Positions 13,170 through 20,780 of a DNA stretch of 23,292 nucleotides are shown here, one piece after another. A program made the translations under genes and the position numbers. The stretch's first letter is position 1; each line of letters starts with the position of its first letter. The DNA is from a virus: positions 1 through 23,292 of IMG/VR virus record IMGVR_UViG_3300020056_001739; one strand, 5' to 3'. Below the pieces are notes generated by a model. The model worked only from the letters and a program-made list of their open reading frames with translations. It did no database searches and was not told the DNA's origin.

Positions 13170-14393
13170 ATGCGTTTAGAAGAAGATTTAAAACTTGATT
13201 ATAAAGATGTGCTCATTCGTCCAAAGCGTAGTACCTTACATAGTCGTAAGCAAGTTAAACTTAATCGTAAGTTTCAGTTTAGAAATTACAAACCAGGTTA
13301 TCCTGATCATGCAATCCATGAACATTATATTGGTATTCCTATTATGGCAAGCAACATGGACGGTGTTGGTACTATGCGTATGGCAGATAAACTTGCCGAA
13401 GGTGAGATGTTTACTTGTCTTGTAAAGACTTACAGCGCAGAAGAACTTATTGTGTACTTTAACGGTGAAGACTTAGACGGGGACGGTTTAGAACGTACAG
13501 AAAATGTTGCTATGAGCATAGGCACAAGTGACAGTGATTACAACAAACTTATTCAAGTTAAGAAAGAATGTGATTATAGACTTAAATATGTATGTATGGA
13601 TATTGCTAATGGTTATAGCGACCACTTTGCAGCACATGTTCGCAAAGTAAGAGAAGAATTTCCAGATCTAGTAATTATTGCTGGCAATGTTGTTACAAGA
13701 GAAATGACAGAGGAGTTAATTCTAAGTGGAGCCGATATTGTTAAAGTGGGCATTGGTCCCGGGAGTGTTTGCACTACTCGCATACAAACTGGTGTTGGAT
13801 ATCCGCAGTTATCGGCAGTTATCGAATGTGCAGATGCCGCCCATGGACTTGGGGGTCACATTATTGCTGACGGTGGGTGTACTTGCCCTGGAGATGTCGC
13901 TAAGGCCTTTGCTGCCGGTGCAGATTTTGTTATGCTTGGTGGCATGCTTGCTGGGCACAATGAAGGCGGTGGCGAAATAATAACCAAAACATATCAAACT
14001 ATGGAAGCAAAGATGCAACCCTTTCCGCAAGACATGCCGGAAGAAGAAAGACAAAAAGCACTCGAAGCAGTTGAAAAGGGAGAATTTGATCCTCCTATGC
14101 AGCCTGTTTTTGAAAAAAAGAAATTCGTACAATTCTACGGTATGAGTAGTGAAAGTGCAAACGATAAGCATTTTGGTGGACTTAAAGATTATCGTTCATC
14201 AGAAGGACGCACAGTGTTGGTACCTTACAGAGGTCCTGTGGCTAGAACAGTGCAGGAAATTCTAGGAGGTGTGCGTAGTACATGTACCTATGCAGGTGCA
14301 ATGAAACTCAAACAACTAAGTAAATGTGCAACATTTATTCGTTGCACACAAACACACAATTCGGTGTATGAATCGAGTACAATAGGCAAATGA
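13170..14393 (+). CDS. guaC: GMP reductase (IMPDH/GMPR family)
   Basis: GMP reductase converts GMP to IMP with NADPH and release of ammonia. Diagnostic parts are [16 protein letters not shown] at the start; the active-site loop [12 protein letters not shown] with C201 and T203; [17 protein letters not shown] and [11 protein letters not shown] for phosphate binding; and YGMSSESA ... [15 protein letters not shown] ... [17 protein letters not shown] at the C-terminus, which follows GuaC rather than IMP dehydrogenase. No CBS domains are present. It is about 60 residues longer than typical GuaC (407 against roughly 347), mostly through an insertion of about 35-45 residues at 269-318 between AGHNE and FYGMSS. 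It probably recycles host guanine nucleotides for phage DNA. It overlaps the next gene by ATGA. Confidence 0.9.
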   Translation: MRLEEDLKLDYKDVLIRPKRSTLHSRKQVKLNRKFQFRNYKPGYPDHAIHEHYIGIPIMASNMDGVGTMRMADKLAEGEMFTCLVKTYSAEELIVYFNGEDLDGDGLERTENVAMSIGTSDSDYNKLIQVKKECDYRLKYVCMDIANGYSDHFAAHVRKVREEFPDLVIIAGNVVTREMTEELILSGADIVKVGIGPGSVCTTRIQTGVGYPQLSAVIECADAAHGLGGHIIADGGCTCPGDVAKAFAAGADFVMLGGMLAGHNEGGGEIITKTYQTMEAKMQPFPQDMPEEERQKALEAVEKGEFDPPMQPVFEKKKFVQFYGMSSESANDKHFGGLKDYRSSEGRTVLVPYRGPVARTVQEILGGVRSTCTYAGAMKLKQLSKCATFIRCTQTHNSVYESSTIGK

Positions 14394-15142
14394 TAAAAAA
14401 GTTAATAGAAGCAATGCATGTAAGTAGGAGGTGCCAGCGTAATTGGACATCTCAAAATATTGACGAAGAAACAATTAATGGATTAATAGAAATAGCAATA
14501 AATGCACCTTCTAAACAAAATGAAGTTCATTTTGCATTAGCAGTCGTAACTAATAAAGATATTTTAAAAGATATTTACGACGATTTTGTTTGGGGATTTC
14601 ATGCATATGACTATAATAGTGCTATGCGTAATACTCAAATGGGAGCACCGGCTCTTTTCATTTATGGATATACGACACAAACTGATATACACGGCGACTC
14701 CCATGGCAATGTTACGTCAAATGTAGTCAGTATTGGTTTTGAAGACAGGATGGATCTAGCAGCAGAACGAAGTATTGGTATCAGTTCAGGACAATTGGTG
14801 CTTGCAGCCAACATGTTAGGATTGAAGACAGGTTTTTGCCAAAATCTTTACTATAATGATAAAGAAGAACAAGACTGGAAAGATGTCCTACAGTTATCTA
14901 AAGGCATAGACTTTTGTCCTTCACTGGCAGTTGGTATAGGATATCCAGATACTTCATTAGAATGGTATGAAACTACAGATTTAGAATATCTTGTTGCTAC
15001 TAAAAAAGAAAAAAATCTAAGAGAAAATACAGTATTAGATTATGCATCTACAGATAGAAGAATATTAAAAGACAGAAAAGTTTTTAAGTTTGGTCCTAAA
15101 AGCACAAAGGAAAAAAACGTTCCTTTACATTATATTAAATGA
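14390..15142 (+). CDS. Nitroreductase-family flavoprotein
   Basis: A 250-residue protein with the nitroreductase pattern: SRRCQRNW near the start (FMN phosphate contact), [11 protein letters not shown] (the APSxxN motif), and a central helix [20 protein letters not shown] leading to LKTGFC. The C-terminal VGIGYPD also fits. These FMN enzymes use NAD(P)H to reduce nitro compounds, quinones or flavins; relatives cannibalise flavins or dehalogenate, so the substrate cannot be told from sequence. Nothing indicates the SagB or BluB subgroups. The start overlaps guaC by ATGA, so the two are co-expressed with bS21. A redox role in nucleotide or cofactor metabolism is only a guess. Confidence 0.75.
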   Translation: MIKKLIEAMHVSRRCQRNWTSQNIDEETINGLIEIAINAPSKQNEVHFALAVVTNKDILKDIYDDFVWGFHAYDYNSAMRNTQMGAPALFIYGYTTQTDIHGDSHGNVTSNVVSIGFEDRMDLAAERSIGISSGQLVLAANMLGLKTGFCQNLYYNDKEEQDWKDVLQLSKGIDFCPSLAVGIGYPDTSLEWYETTDLEYLVATKKEKNLRENTVLDYASTDRRILKDRKVFKFGPKSTKEKNVPLHYIK

Positions 15143-15152
15143 TAGATAGGAC

Positions 15153-15183
15153 TTGACAAAAATTTATAAATAATGTATAAATA
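15153..15183 (+). promoter_or_regulatory. Compound promoter of hsp20: sigma70-like plus two T4-type late boxes
   Basis: TTGACA (15153-15158), a 17-base spacer and TATAAA (15176-15181) form a near-consensus host-type promoter. The same -10 is embedded in an exact late box TATAAATA (15176-15183), and a second exact late box lies 11 bases upstream (15165-15172). This would allow early transcription by host polymerase and late transcription by the phage-modified enzyme. Confidence 0.75.
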
Positions 15184-15186
15184 AAA

Positions 15187-15206
15187 TGTGCGCCGAAAAG
15201 GGCACA
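15187..15206 (+). promoter_or_regulatory. Hairpin at the predicted 5' end of the hsp20 mRNA
   Basis: TGTGC with GCACA, plus two C-G pairs above one unpaired G, and a GAAAA loop. It begins three bases after the late box, the same arrangement as before the porin-like gene. It probably protects the transcript; a thermosensor role is possible but the GGAG ribosome-binding site lies outside it. Confidence 0.5.
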
Positions 15207-15237
15207 TAACATATCTTGCTTAATAAGGAGAAATGAA

Positions 15238-15684
15238 ATGACAAGATTAACAACACTAGACTTACCCCATCTACATCGTGCAACTATTGGATTTGATAGA
15301 ATCTTTAATGAAATGACACGAGATTTTGCAAACAGCAAATCAAACGGGTATCCACCTTACAACATTGCACAAATCAACGAAGACGAATATATGATTAGTA
15401 TTGCAGTCGCAGGATTTGGTATGGACAACTTAGACATTACAGTAGAAAAGAATGTAATGACTGTAGAAGGTACTGCTCCAAAAGGTGATGAGGAAGTAAA
15501 CTATCTTCATAAAGGAATTGGCGGGCGTAACTTCCGCAGACAGTTTACACTTGCAGAGCATGTAGAAGTTGCTAATGCTACTTTAGAACTAGGAATGTTA
15601 AATATTCATCTAGTACGTGAAGTACCAGAAGCACAAAAACCAAAGAAAATTAGTATCCGTGAAGTTGGAACTATTGAAGGCTAA
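15238..15684 (+). CDS. Hsp20/IbpA-type small heat-shock protein
   Basis: A 148-residue alpha-crystallin-domain chaperone. The N-terminal part (HRATIGFDRIFNEM) and YPPYNIAQINEDEYMISIAV are typical of IbpA-like Hsp20; VAGFGMDNLDITVEKNVMTV is the start of the crystallin domain, GIGGRNFRRQFTLAEHVEV the loop and strand before its end, and NATLELGMLNIHLVRE the final strand. A C-terminal KKISI supplies the I-x-I tail motif for oligomer assembly. It holds unfolding proteins without ATP. Phage Hsp20 proteins are common in marine T4-like phages. A hairpin and then clpS follow. Confidence 0.9.
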   Translation: MTRLTTLDLPHLHRATIGFDRIFNEMTRDFANSKSNGYPPYNIAQINEDEYMISIAVAGFGMDNLDITVEKNVMTVEGTAPKGDEEVNYLHKGIGGRNFRRQFTLAEHVEVANATLELGMLNIHLVREVPEAQKPKKISIREVGTIEG

Positions 15685-15690
15685 GGGTTT

Positions 15691-15716
15691 GGGGGGAGTA
15701 ACATCCCCCCATTTTA
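15691..15716 (+). terminator. Hairpin between hsp20 and clpS, possible terminator or attenuator
   Basis: GGGGGGA (15691-15697) pairs with TCCCCCC (15704-15710) over a six-base loop, followed by ATTTTA. The stem is very stable but the T tract is short, so termination may be partial. The clpS ribosome-binding site AGGAGGT starts at 15716 immediately after it. Confidence 0.6.
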
Positions 15717-15725
15717 GGAGGTATG

Positions 15726-16040
15726 ATGACTAATATTTTAGAAGATATCAAAATTGATGAAAAAATCAAAATCGAATATAAAGAACCTGGTCAATACAAA
15801 GTTGTATTTCTAAATGATGACCAGACTCCTATGGACTTTGTTGTAAGTTTGCTTGTTGAAGTTTTTAAACATTCAGAAGATCAAGCACACAATATTACAC
15901 TGCAAATACATGAAGAAGGATCGGGCATTGTAGGAATTTATAGTTTTGAGATTGCAGAACAAAAAGCATTGGAAGCGACAGGTGTTTCTAGAGAAAATGG
16001 CTTTCCTTTAAGAGTAAGGGTAGAAGAACTAGATTCATGA
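15726..16040 (+). CDS. clpS: ClpS-type adaptor for the ClpAP protease
   Basis: A 104-residue ClpS. The core GQYKVVFLNDDQTPMDFVVS contains the N-degron-binding N-D-D and T-P-M-x-F-V segment. EVFKHSEDQAHNITLQIHEEGSG and VGIYSFEIAEQKAL continue the ClpA-binding face, and ENGFPLRV closes the fold. ClpS hands N-end-rule substrates to ClpAP. I prefer ATG 15726 over ATG 15723 because AGGAGG at 15716-15721 is only one base from the latter. A phage ClpS could steer host proteolysis toward N-degron proteins, or compete with the host adaptor. It sits between hsp20 and a glycosyltransferase-like gene, which starts on its ATGA. Confidence 0.9.
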   Translation: MTNILEDIKIDEKIKIEYKEPGQYKVVFLNDDQTPMDFVVSLLVEVFKHSEDQAHNITLQIHEEGSGIVGIYSFEIAEQKALEATGVSRENGFPLRVRVEELDS

Positions 16041-16981
16041 TTTTCTATATGGAAAATGAATTTAAAACTATTGTAAAATCCATCCGAAAGAACAACTTAA
16101 AAGAAATTACATTACTTTGGCCACAAGAATGGGAGCCGTGGGCTCCCAAAAAGTTTATAGAAACAATAAAACAATATGATGTAAAAATTAATTGGGTGCT
16201 AGGCTGTTTTGAATCTGAGACTGTTGCAAAACGAGTAAAAAAATTAGGATTAAAAGATAACGTAAATTTATTATATTGGCCTACATTTTGGTGCGCATCT
16301 CAATTCTTAGATGGCAGCACAAAACGTATTAAAATGCCAAAAAAGTTTTCAAACAAAATTATTTGTTTAAATTGTCAACCCCATTTACATAGATGCATTT
16401 CGATTGAAGAAATAGTAAAGAATGGACTACATCAAATGCCTGGTGTATCATTGAGTTTTATCTTGCCTCAAAATGCTAACTATGACTGGAAATATCATAC
16501 AGGTTTACCTATCAATAGAGATATGATGAGTCATCATTTGGATCATTCAGTATTGCCTAAAGCCTATAAAAATTCTTTCTGGGACTTTGTGACCGAGAGC
16601 AGTCATTTTATACCTTTTGTAACAGAAAAATTCTATAGAGGTACATATCAATTTAAAATTCCTGTTACACTAGGCTGTGTAGGATATAATACAAATTACA
16701 TAAAAAATTTAGGCTTTGAGTTATATGACGAATATATAGATTATAGTTTTGATACTATAGATGATTTAGAGACAAGATGTAAGATGTATGTAGAACAAAT
16801 GTCTACAGTGGTAGATATGGAGCAAAATGTAATTTACAATGAATCTAAAGAAAAAATAATTCACAATAGAGAAATTGTAAAATCATTAGTAGATAATTAC
16901 ACTTACATTCCAGAAGAAATACAACATATTGACTGGGTCAAAAATACAATAACGAAAGCAAAGCACTTTGTCCAAACTTAA
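16037..16981 (+). CDS. Putative glycosyltransferase-like protein, 314 aa
   Basis: A 314-residue soluble protein. Its C-terminal half, SFWDFVTESSHFIPFVTEKFYRG followed by KIPVTLGCVGYNTNYIKNLG, resembles the nucleotide-sugar-binding region of fucosyltransferase-like (GT10-like) enzymes, where F-V-T-E-K-x-Y-x and x-P-V-x-L-G are characteristic. The N-terminal half (LKEITLLWPQEWEPWAPKKF ... FCSE-like ESETVAKRVKKLG) is less informative, with CLNCQPHLHRC at about residues 109-119. Phages use such enzymes to modify DNA, capsids or host surface glycans. The end overlaps the heme oxygenase start by 14 bases, so it belongs to the same transcript. The family assignment is tentative. Confidence 0.5.
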   Translation: MIFYMENEFKTIVKSIRKNNLKEITLLWPQEWEPWAPKKFIETIKQYDVKINWVLGCFESETVAKRVKKLGLKDNVNLLYWPTFWCASQFLDGSTKRIKMPKKFSNKIICLNCQPHLHRCISIEEIVKNGLHQMPGVSLSFILPQNANYDWKYHTGLPINRDMMSHHLDHSVLPKAYKNSFWDFVTESSHFIPFVTEKFYRGTYQFKIPVTLGCVGYNTNYIKNLGFELYDEYIDYSFDTIDDLETRCKMYVEQMSTVVDMEQNVIYNESKEKIIHNREIVKSLVDNYTYIPEEIQHIDWVKNTITKAKHFVQT

Positions 16982-17504
16982 AGAACTTACTTGGGAAAAT
17001 CACCAAAAAGCAGAACGCACAGAACATGCTCGTAAATTGCTAAAAGGCATGGAACCACACGAGTATCACAAGTACATTTACAATCAATTTTGTTTATACT
17101 CTGTTTTAGAAACAAAAGCAAAAGAACTTAATGTACTTGAAGGCATAGAAGGCATCGCACGAGCAGCAAACATTAGAGCAGACATGGAAGAACTAGAAGA
17201 AGAATATGATATCCAAAGAGATGCTAGTTTATTATGTCCTGTAATTGCTGACTACACTCAATATGTTATGAGTATGACAGAACAAGATGAAATTCTAGCA
17301 CATTTGTATGTAAGACATTTTGGAGATATGTATGGCGGACAAATGATTAAAAAACGCAATCCTGGATCTGGATACATGTACCAGTTTGCAAATGTAGAAA
17401 AATTAAAAGAAACAGTAAGAGAACGTTTACACGACGGAATGGCAGACGAAGCAAATAGATGCTTTGAATTTGCTATGCAACTATTTGAGGAGTTAGATCA
17501 ATGA
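16968..17504 (+). CDS. Heme oxygenase (HO-1 type)
   Basis: A 178-residue heme oxygenase, shorter than the roughly 210-240 residues of cellular enzymes, as phage versions tend to be. KELTWENHQKAE carries the proximal heme ligand H12, and LAHLYVRHFGDMYGGQM (about 110-126) is the distal-helix signature with the flexible glycines. It opens heme to biliverdin IXalpha with release of CO and iron, using reduced ferredoxin in bacteria. The start is TTG 16968; no ATG is near and the alignment to the family begins here. It overlaps the bilin reductase by ATGA, the classic pairing for making phycobilins. Confidence 0.9.
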   Translation: MSKLKELTWENHQKAERTEHARKLLKGMEPHEYHKYIYNQFCLYSVLETKAKELNVLEGIEGIARAANIRADMEELEEEYDIQRDASLLCPVIADYTQYVMSMTEQDEILAHLYVRHFGDMYGGQMIKKRNPGSGYMYQFANVEKLKETVRERLHDGMADEANRCFEFAMQLFEELDQ

Positions 17505-18187
17505 GCATGATTTGGGAAAAGTTAATTGACTGTCAAAATAGGATTATTGAAATATTTGACAGCAATGCAAAAGAAATACAAGAAGATGGATTAGAATATT
17601 TCAACAGAGATGGTTGGATTAATCGTGTATGGGCTAATGATGCTGTTCGTCGTGCGCACATTGATGTTGTAGATGCAAGAGAGTCAAAAGGACTTTGGAT
17701 GATGCATGTATGTGTGTTTCCTGTGTTAAACAATGATGGACCGATTTATGGCTTTGATGTCATTGCAGGTAAGACTAAAATGACAGGAGCGTTCCATGAT
17801 TTTTCGCCAAGTAGTGATCCTAATCATCCTATGATTGAAGGTTATTATATGAGTGTTGAAGATATTATACCTAGCAAACAAAGAGAACTACCAGAATGGG
17901 CTCAGGCTATTTTTACAGATAAAATGTTAGCAGCAGGTAACGTTAAGACAGAAGAAGAAGCAGATGCTATTATTAAAAAGGCATTGAGCAACCTTGAAGC
18001 ATACATGATGGAAATTGGAGATTTTACAGGAAACGGAAACAGAGATTTAGTACTAGCATCTCAAAATCATTACTGCGAAAATCAGCGTAAAAATCCACAC
18101 ACTCCTGCTGTAATGAAATCACTTGGCTTACCTGAAGAAGACGTTGACAAGTTTTGCAAAGACATGTTGTTTCCTGATGTGAGATAA
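17501..18187 (+). CDS. pcyX: Ferredoxin-dependent bilin reductase, PcyX-like
   Basis: A 228-residue member of the PcyA/PebS/PcyX bilin reductase family. Diagnostic parts are VRRAHIDVVDARESKGLWMM, HVCVFPVLNNDGPIYGFDVI, GAFHDFSPSSDPNHPM, LPEWAQAIF, QNHYCENQRKNPHTPAVM and the end KDMLFPDV. By analogy with PcyA, H69 and D86 fall at the catalytic histidine and aspartate, while D55 stands where PcyA has its glutamate; that substitution is seen in phycoerythrobilin-forming members. It should reduce biliverdin IXalpha, probably to phycoerythrobilin. PcyX was described from uncultured marine phages next to heme oxygenase. The overlap with ho means biliverdin is used as it is made. Exact product not provable here. 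Confidence 0.85.
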   Translation: MSMIWEKLIDCQNRIIEIFDSNAKEIQEDGLEYFNRDGWINRVWANDAVRRAHIDVVDARESKGLWMMHVCVFPVLNNDGPIYGFDVIAGKTKMTGAFHDFSPSSDPNHPMIEGYYMSVEDIIPSKQRELPEWAQAIFTDKMLAAGNVKTEEEADAIIKKALSNLEAYMMEIGDFTGNGNRDLVLASQNHYCENQRKNPHTPAVMKSLGLPEEDVDKFCKDMLFPDVR

Positions 18188-18190
18188 ATA
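18183..18190 (+). promoter_or_regulatory. Possible variant late promoter box (GATAAATA)
   Basis: GATAAATA overlaps the stop of the bilin reductase and lies 19 bases before the next ATG (18210), which has GGAG upstream. It differs at one base from the TATAAATA box. Confidence 0.4.
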
Positions 18191-18209
18191 TTGTATCAGG
18201 AGTTTTATT

Positions 18210-19181
18210 ATGCGCTATAGAGAAATAAAAGAAGTCACAGACCAGCAGAAAAAAGATAGAGTTATAAGAGCATTATCAAAAAAACGTGCAGACGATCCTT
18301 TATTTGACAAAACTTACAAGTTGATTGTGGGACCACAAATTGGCTCACGTATCGAAAACTATATTAAAGCACATGAAGATCCTGATATCGGTGCAGAAGA
18401 AATTGCATATCTTGTAAAAACTATTCCCGATCTAGGTACAACTAATGAAGTAAAAGATTTTGTTGAAAGATGGAACGATGGAGAAGAGTTTATTAATATT
18501 AATGCACTTATTCCAGCGACCGGTATGAAAGGACCTGCACCTTTACTAGATGCAATTGCAGACGGAATTCCTGAAAAACTTTTCGTTAACCTTACAAGAC
18601 AAAATTTCTCTAAGAGTGATGCAGGTCCAGCAGAAGCTGCTCTTGCTATAATGAGTCAAAACGTCCGCTATGTAGGCGAAAACGAAGGCGGCGATCTTAT
18701 TATCGATAACAAGAAAATTGAAATTAAAGGCGGCGGCAAAAGTCTTACATCCGGAGGCGGACGTATCTATAATGATAGACATAAACTAGATATTACGCCT
18801 ATGGCTCAAGCACTAGCAGGTACACCATACGAAGGTAAATCAGTTAGTGTAGTTGCAGCAAGCCAGCCCCTGCCTGAAGATTTCCCTACAGCAGAATTTG
18901 CACAAGCAGTAAACCAAGCATGGTTTAACGGCAAACGTAGTGAAATAGAAAGTACATTTGGAACTGATAAATTTAGAATGGCATGGAACCAAGCAATGTT
19001 TGATGATTATAAAGCAGCAGCAGGGCATGATGGCATTCTAATTATAGGTGTTTCGCAATATCAGTACATTATAAGTGGCGAACAGTTACATGATTTTGTC
19101 AAACAAACTTCAAAAGGTGTAGTTTACAATCCTAAGAGTAGACAGATGCGTGATTTAGGAATACAAGTCAGCACAGGCTAA
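18210..19181 (+). CDS. Hypothetical protein with possible PD-(D/E)xK nuclease core
   Basis: A 323-residue soluble protein. In the middle, GPAEAALAIMSQN (E142), GGDLIIDNKKIEIKGGGK (D162, E171-x-K173) and the glycine-rich SGGGRIYNDR follow the order E ... D ... ExK of PD-(D/E)xK nucleases. The N-terminal 130 residues are helical and unknown, and the C-terminal part contains HDGILIIGVSQYQYI, a strand that could extend the fold. Restriction-like enzymes, Holliday resolvases and structural relatives share this core, so the activity is open. GGAG precedes the ATG, and a possible late box lies just upstream, which could fit a DNA-processing or virion protein. Confidence 0.5.
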   Translation: MRYREIKEVTDQQKKDRVIRALSKKRADDPLFDKTYKLIVGPQIGSRIENYIKAHEDPDIGAEEIAYLVKTIPDLGTTNEVKDFVERWNDGEEFININALIPATGMKGPAPLLDAIADGIPEKLFVNLTRQNFSKSDAGPAEAALAIMSQNVRYVGENEGGDLIIDNKKIEIKGGGKSLTSGGGRIYNDRHKLDITPMAQALAGTPYEGKSVSVVAASQPLPEDFPTAEFAQAVNQAWFNGKRSEIESTFGTDKFRMAWNQAMFDDYKAAAGHDGILIIGVSQYQYIISGEQLHDFVKQTSKGVVYNPKSRQMRDLGIQVSTG

Positions 19182-19192
19182 ATAGTAATGTT

Positions 19193-19669
19193 ATGCGTTA
19201 CTTTCTACTAATAATAATATCTTTATTTTTTTTAACTAAGCCTGGTATTACAGGTGCAGATTTAGTACATAGTTTTAAATCACCAGCGTTCAGCGGACAA
19301 GGTTATAGTTCTCACATGTTGAGCCTTGAACAACTTACTTTCAATAGAAAAAAAGACATAGAAGACGAAGCAAAACGAGAAGCGGAACGTATTGAGCGTG
19401 AACTTGAAAACACAGTCCTTAATAAGTTTATTCGTAACTTAGAATCACGTATATATGCCACACTTTCTAAACAACTTGTAGATAATATGTTTGCAGCATG
19501 TGGAGATGAAGATCAACCAGCGTGTGCTAATTCAGGTACCACAGAAGTAGAAGGTGCTGAAATTACGTGGACAAAGGACGAAACAACAGGAAGTATTACG
19601 CTTATTGTAGATGGCCCTGACGGTTATACAGAAATCACAATACCGGGCCCGGGAGAATTCAATTTTTGA
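19193..19669 (+). CDS. csgF: CsgF-like curli assembly factor
   Basis: A 158-residue precursor with a signal peptide (MRYFLLIIISLFFLTKPGIT, cleavage near residue 21). VHSFKSPAFSGQGYSSHMLS matches the N-terminal CsgF region (F-x-N-P-x-F-x-G in cellular CsgF), the part that inserts into the CsgG pore. A charged helical stretch (RKKDIEDEAKREAERIEREL) and a beta-rich C-terminus (GSITLIVDGPDGYTEITIPG) follow. In bacteria CsgF docks on CsgG and couples secretion to nucleation at the cell surface. Two cysteines (DNMFAACGDEDQPAC) could form a disulfide. It overlaps csgG by four bases. There is no good ribosome-binding site before the ATG. Confidence 0.75.
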   Translation: MRYFLLIIISLFFLTKPGITGADLVHSFKSPAFSGQGYSSHMLSLEQLTFNRKKDIEDEAKREAERIERELENTVLNKFIRNLESRIYATLSKQLVDNMFAACGDEDQPACANSGTTEVEGAEITWTKDETTGSITLIVDGPDGYTEITIPGPGEFNF

Positions 19670-20469
19670 AGTACTTAGTATTAATAGCAAGTTTGATCCT
19701 GACAGGGTGTGCTGCAAAAGGTAACCTGCCGAAAAGTTTACAACAAGGTCCTGTGGTCCAAGAAAATCCAATGGTGCAAGAACTTAATGACTTGCCACCT
19801 ATAAATGGACCTAAAATGACAATCGGTGTTTATGAATTTAACGATAAAACAGGACAGCGTAAACCAGCAGACAATGTAGCAAATTTAAGCAGTGCTGTCA
19901 CTCAAGGTGCAGAAGCATGGGTAATAGATGCACTTCTGCAAGCAGGCGATGGCAGTTGGTTTGAAGTTGTAGAGCGTGGCGGTATGGATCATGTTATTAA
20001 AGAACGTCAACTAATTCGCAATACTAGAGAGAACTACGAAAAAGATAATCCTACTCCATTAGCAGCAATGAAATTTGCAGGTATATTATTGGAAGGTGGC
20101 ATTATTGGATATGATAGTAATATAGAAACAGGTGGCAACGGTGCTATGTATTTAGGTGTAGGAACTGCAACTGAATACAGAGTTGATACTGTTACAGTTT
20201 CTATGCGTTTAGTAAGTGTTAGCACAGGCCGTGTTCTAGTAAGTGTCGCTGCACAAAAATCTATAGCAAGTTTTAGACAAGGTGGTAATGTTTTTAAATT
20301 TTTAGATCTAGGTACAGAAGCACTAGAAATTGAAACAGGTTATACTGTAAATGAAGCAACAAACTATGCAGTAAGAGCGGCTATAGAGGCAGCAGTAATA
20401 GAATTAGTTTATCAAGGTGAAGCATTACACCTGTGGAAGTTTAAGCCAAACAATACTTCTTCATCTTAG
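19666..20469 (+). CDS. csgG: CsgG-like curli secretion lipoprotein
   Basis: A 267-residue CsgG. The signal peptide ends in a lipobox LTGC (lipidated C15). GPKMTIGVYEFNDKTGQRKP is the family opening, DALLQAGDGSWFEVVERGGM the conserved core, followed by ERQLIRNTRENY, ILLEGGIIGYDSNIETGG and VSMRLVSVSTGRVLVSVAAQ, all in CsgG order. CsgG forms a nine-fold outer-membrane channel for curli subunits. The start is TTG 19666, which overlaps the csgF stop; GGGAGA lies upstream and the lipoprotein signal begins here. Its last 29 bases overlap a convergent minus-strand gene. Confidence 0.9.
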   Translation: MKYLVLIASLILTGCAAKGNLPKSLQQGPVVQENPMVQELNDLPPINGPKMTIGVYEFNDKTGQRKPADNVANLSSAVTQGAEAWVIDALLQAGDGSWFEVVERGGMDHVIKERQLIRNTRENYEKDNPTPLAAMKFAGILLEGGIIGYDSNIETGGNGAMYLGVGTATEYRVDTVTVSMRLVSVSTGRVLVSVAAQKSIASFRQGGNVFKFLDLGTEALEIETGYTVNEATNYAVRAAIEAAVIELVYQGEALHLWKFKPNNTSSS

Positions 20470-20713
20470 CCAAAAGTGTTTCTCTTTTAATTCCAAGTTT
20501 ATCAGCAGTATGAGTTCTGTTATGATTACACTCTTTTAGTGCTGCGGCAATTTTATCTATTATAAAATCATCAACTTCTTCATGTAAGCATCTATCTTCA
20601 ACATGTCTTTCTTCTGTGGGCCATATCTCGTCAAACGTGTCCCAGAACGCTTGTTGTTCTTCATGTATTTTTTGTCCATTTTCTAATGTTTTCATAATTG
20701 TATTTATATTCAT
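20441..20713 (-). CDS. Fis/NtrC-type helix-turn-helix protein, only minus-strand gene
   Basis: A 90-residue protein whose C-terminal 40 residues, DKIAAALKECNHNRTHTADK then LGIKRETLLAKMKKY, form the Fis-type HTH_8 motif found in Fis and at the end of NtrC activators. The N-terminal half is acidic and helical and could dimerise or bind a partner. It lies within the curli cluster, convergent with csgG (29 bases overlap at the 3' ends) and divergent from the curlin-like gene, whose upstream region it shares. That position suggests control of the cluster. ATG 20713 is taken as the start; an internal ATG at 20695 sits at the predicted +1 of the late box at 20708-20701. Confidence 0.7.
   Translation of the reverse strand: MNINTIMKTLENGQKIHEEQQAFWDTFDEIWPTEERHVEDRCLHEEVDDFIIDKIAAALKECNHNRTHTADKLGIKRETLLAKMKKYCLA
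20701..20708 (-). promoter_or_regulatory. Minus-strand TATAAATA box inside the Fis-like gene start
   Basis: An exact late box on the minus strand, overlapping codons 2-5 of the Fis-like frame. T4 spacing puts +1 at 20695, on the internal ATG, which would give a leaderless message. It could be chance. Confidence 0.35.
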
Positions 20714-20758
20714 TATATGCTCGCTTTACTGTAAAAATATTTACACTAAATACCTTTG

Positions 20759-20766
20759 TATTTATA
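20759..20766 (-). promoter_or_regulatory. Minus-strand T4-type late promoter box for the Fis-like gene
   Basis: TATTTATA on the plus strand is an exact TATAAATA on the minus strand, 46 bases before ATG 20713. It faces away from the plus-strand box at 20781-20788, with 14 bases between them. Confidence 0.55.
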
Positions 20767-20780
20767 AAACAATTATCTGT

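Noticed and set aside
13170-14393. IMP dehydrogenase (guaB) instead of GMP reductase
   Set aside because: No CBS domains, and the C-terminal [17 protein letters not shown] and [10 protein letters not shown] segments follow GuaC.
19643-19653. GC-rich palindrome (CCGGGCCCGG) near the csgF end as a regulatory site
   Set aside because: It lies inside csgF codons for Pro-Gly-Pro-Gly and has no T-run or promoter beside it; the codons explain it well enough.
20441-20713. CsgD-type curli activator for the minus-strand HTH gene
   Set aside because: CsgD is a LuxR-type two-domain regulator; this protein has a Fis/HTH_8-type C-terminus and no receiver domain.
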